7,009 nucleotides of DNA from Patescibacteria group bacterium (GTDB lineage: Bacteria > Patescibacteriota > Saccharimonadia > CAILAD01 > BJGX01), in contig JAUPVL010000040.1 in the NCBI GenBank assembly GCA_030917065.1, positions 1 to 7,009 on the forward strand. Reading direction: 5' to 3'. A model generated the notes under the pieces. That model was not told the origin of the DNA. It did not search any database and worked only from the letters and a program-made list of their open reading frames with translations. Below, piece after piece: positions 5,275 to 7,009 of the stretch. The first letter of the stretch is position 1, and each line of letters opens with the position of its first letter. The position numbers and the translations under genes are program-made.

Positions 5275-6024
5275 CTACGGCTGAAATGTATTGTGGATTT
5301 GATCGAAAGCATCAGAGTACTTTTCGTAGTTTTCTTCAGGTGATTGTGTAACGATTGTATATACTGAGTTATCTTCATTGAGTATTACAGTGATCTTGGC
5401 CTTGATCTTACCATTCTCACCATTGTAAGTAACAACGAATCTTAGTGAGTCTAGGCCTTTATATGTTTCACGAGATTCGTATGTGACCGTCGCACCATTG
5501 TATTTTTCTTTGATACTATCTCTGATGGCATTGAGTACATCTTCACTATAGCCATTTGATGGTGGAGGTAAATATATTATTTCGCTTTGACCATATACCT
5601 TGCCAGTGTTGTTCTTGAGTTCATCTTTGAAGATATAACCCTGTGCACCTAGTTGATTTTCTGCCTCCTTGGTCCAACCCTTGGGGTAAGCTATGGTATA
5701 GTCTGGATTGGAGTTGGTATAGGTTTCGAGTTTGATATCGGCGTTTTGGACTGCCGCTATCACGATAAGCAAGAATATTAGCTGGAGTATACCATTGAGT
5801 ATCGAGATGATAATACCTGCAATGGCTAGGCCCTTGCCTTTTTCGTTGCGTTTTGAAGCCTGCGAAACTCCGATAATCGAGAGTATAAGACCTAGTAGCG
5901 GTATAAAGAATGATGAGATTAACCCAATGACTGAAAGTGTGTTGGTCTTTTGTGGCTTGGGTTGTTCTACTGCTGAGGTAGCCTCAGTCTTATCTATTTC
6001 AGTTTTTTTAGTTTCTTTTGGCAT
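5275..6024 (-). CDS. DUF4190-like membrane protein with PsbP-like C-terminal domain
   Basis: The 249-residue product starts with a charged, probably disordered cytoplasmic stretch (1-28). Two transmembrane helices follow (about 31-52 and 66-92), joined by the basic loop SQASKRNEKGKGLAIAG. This resembles the DUF4190 pattern, in which a G-rich basic loop leads into the second helix. Both termini are then on the same side; the basic loop would usually put the loop inside, which conflicts with a lysine-rich N-terminus also inside, so the orientation is uncertain. Residues about 105-249 (beginning NPDYTIAYPKGW, ending in a segment rich in Tyr, Asp and Phe) resemble the PsbP/Mog1-like fold common at the C-terminus of small bacterial membrane proteins. 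No catalytic motif is visible and I know of no function. The gene starts 23 bp after alaS on the same strand, so read-through is likely in addition to its own weak promoter. The stop is TAG. Confidence 0.75.
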   Translation of the reverse strand: MPKETKKTEIDKTEATSAVEQPKPQKTNTLSVIGLISSFFIPLLGLILSIIGVSQASKRNEKGKGLAIAGIIISILNGILQLIFLLIVIAAVQNADIKLETYTNSNPDYTIAYPKGWTKEAENQLGAQGYIFKDELKNNTGKVYGQSEIIYLPPPSNGYSEDVLNAIRDSIKEKYNGATVTYESRETYKGLDSLRFVVTYNGENGKIKAKITVILNEDNSVYTIVTQSPEENYEKYSDAFDQIHNTFQP

Positions 6025-6032
6025 GATATCTA

Positions 6033-6038
6033 CTTATA
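6033..6038 (-). promoter_or_regulatory. Possible -10 box before the DUF4190-like gene
   Basis: TATAAG (6038 down to 6033, minus strand) matches TATAAT at five of six positions and ends 8 nt before the ATG at 6024. This resembles the short spacing seen at enolase. There is no TGn extension and no good -35 box, so transcription may instead come from alaS upstream. Confidence 0.3.
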
Positions 6039-6047
6039 CTAACATAT

Positions 6048-7009
6048 TTATTCAATCATTGCCTTTATACGCCTTACACCAGCTGAGCTAGATTCTTCTT
6101 TGACTATCTTGAATTTACCTATCTCGCCTGTGCATACTACATGCGGGCCACCGCAGATTTCTTTGCTATAGTATTCGCCCTCTGGGTCGCCTACAGTATA
6201 TACCTTGACTACTTCAGGATATTTTTCGCCAAAGGCTCCTAGCGCTCCTTGTGCAAAAGCATCATCTTTGGACATCTCTACGAAACTTACAGGCATGTCT
6301 TTGGTGATCACGTCATTGACCATTTTCTCTACTTGAGCGATTTGTTCAGGTGTCATCTTCTCGGGATGTGAGAAATCAAACCGCATGCGCTCGGTAGTAA
6401 TATTGCTACCTCTTTGCATCACATGATCGCCCAACACTTCTCTCAGGGCTTTGTACATCAGGTGAGTAGCAGTATGGTAGCGCGTGACTAATTCTGAGTG
6501 GTCAGAAAGACCACCTTTGAACTGACCGGTGGTTGCAGTTCGGCTACGCTGTTTTTGCTCCTCCATAGCTTCTACAAACTCTATGTCAAAACTCTCGGCG
6601 ACTGGGATATTTTTGCGTTTAGCCTCTTCTAGACTCAATTCTTTTGGAAATCCATATGTATCATATAGCGTAAAGGCATCAGAGCCAGTTAAGTCTTTTT
6701 TGTTTCTTAACATTTTTTCAAATTCTTTTAGGCCTCTTGTGAGAGTTTGGCGAAAAGCGTTTTCTTCTCTTCTGAGGACTGTCATTATTTCTGATGGGTT
6801 TTGTAGCTCAGGATACACGTCTTCATATAGCGAGATGACTCTGGGGGCTATTCTTTCGAAAAGACCTTGATGTATGCCAAGCACCAATGCTTCGCGGATA
6901 GCTCTGCGTGCCAATCGTCTCATGACATAACCTTGATCCTTGTTGCTAGGCTCCACACCATCAGCAGCCATGAATGTAACAGCTCTAGTATGGTCGGTGA
7001 TAATCCTGA
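6048..7009 (-). CDS. alaS: Alanyl-tRNA synthetase, C-terminal part, compact form
   Basis: AlaRS charges tRNA-Ala with alanine in the cytoplasm. The frame enters from the right edge and ends at TAA 6048-6050, so the visible 319 residues lack the N-terminal catalytic core. ATG 6971 is internal, because the codons before it continue the conserved AlaRS segment (RIITDHTRAVTFMAADGVEP, then GYVMRRLARRAIRE). Counting from that Met as residue 1, the tRNA-recognition helices reach about residue 145, including AFTLYDTYGFPKEL at 99-112. The editing domain follows, with HTATH (H166, H170) and CGGPH (C273, H277), the four metal ligands for clearing mischarged Ser/Gly. The usual beta-barrel segment (E. coli motif near TPFYAESGGQVGD) is absent, and the protein stops just after SSSAGVRRIKA. 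The coiled coil and C-Ala domain are therefore missing. This looks like a lineage form and not a truncation, since the frame is intact and ends cleanly before the next gene. Confidence 0.93.
   Translation of the reverse strand, partial: RIITDHTRAVTFMAADGVEPSNKDQGYVMRRLARRAIREALVLGIHQGLFERIAPRVISLYEDVYPELQNPSEIMTVLRREENAFRQTLTRGLKEFEKMLRNKKDLTGSDAFTLYDTYGFPKELSLEEAKRKNIPVAESFDIEFVEAMEEQKQRSRTATTGQFKGGLSDHSELVTRYHTATHLMYKALREVLGDHVMQRGSNITTERMRFDFSHPEKMTPEQIAQVEKMVNDVITKDMPVSFVEMSKDDAFAQGALGAFGEKYPEVVKVYTVGDPEGEYYSKEICGGPHVVCTGEIGKFKIVKEESSSAGVRRIKAMIE

Noticed and set aside
6529..6870. 113-residue plus-strand frame
   Set aside because: It is antisense to the conserved helical domain of AlaRS.
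6971..6971. Start of alaS at the ATG ending at 6971
   Set aside because: The codons upstream to the right edge continue the conserved AlaRS segment in the same frame, so this is an internal methionine.

Overview
This window most likely comes from a Patescibacteria/CPR bacterium, with Candidatus Saccharibacteria (TM7) as the best guess. The reasons are protein content and architecture, not a database search. They are a membrane-anchored baseplate-J-like protein with an N-terminal domain typical of CPR genomes, an adjacent FtsA-like ATPase, a shortened alanyl-tRNA synthetase, small single-gene units, and promoters placed almost on top of start codons. No coding frame contains an in-frame UGA, which argues against the UGA-recoding lineages Gracilibacteria and Absconditabacteria.

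Layout. Positions 1-1373 (minus) hold the N-terminal 457 residues of a one-pass membrane protein with an extracytoplasmic baseplate-J-like region; its C-terminus lies beyond the left edge. Positions 1481-2761 (minus) encode an FtsA-family actin-like ATPase. A 114-bp divergent promoter region (2762-2875) separates it from a CDP-alcohol phosphatidyltransferase, probably PgsA (2876-3571, plus), which ends in a perfect-stem terminator. A 209-bp non-coding stretch (3572-3780) leads to a divergent enolase (3781-5265, plus) with an unusual Pro/Gln/Asn/Thr-rich tail. Converging on it is a DUF4190-like membrane protein with a PsbP-like C-terminal domain (5275-6024, minus). Upstream of that on the same strand is the C-terminal part of alanyl-tRNA synthetase (6048-7009, minus), whose N-terminus lies beyond the right edge.

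How the genes fit together. Most are housekeeping: glycolysis (enolase), phospholipid head-group synthesis (PgsA) and translation (AlaRS). The FtsA-like and baseplate-J-like genes lie in tandem with no visible terminator between them, so they may form an uncharacterised cell-envelope assembly; this is inference. Several promoters have a TATAAT-type -10 box only 7-18 nt from the start codon with no Shine-Dalgarno, which suggests leaderless or near-leaderless mRNAs. The enolase promoter is the clearest case, and it also decides the enolase start codon.

I saw no tRNA or rRNA gene, CRISPR array, insertion sequence or phage module.
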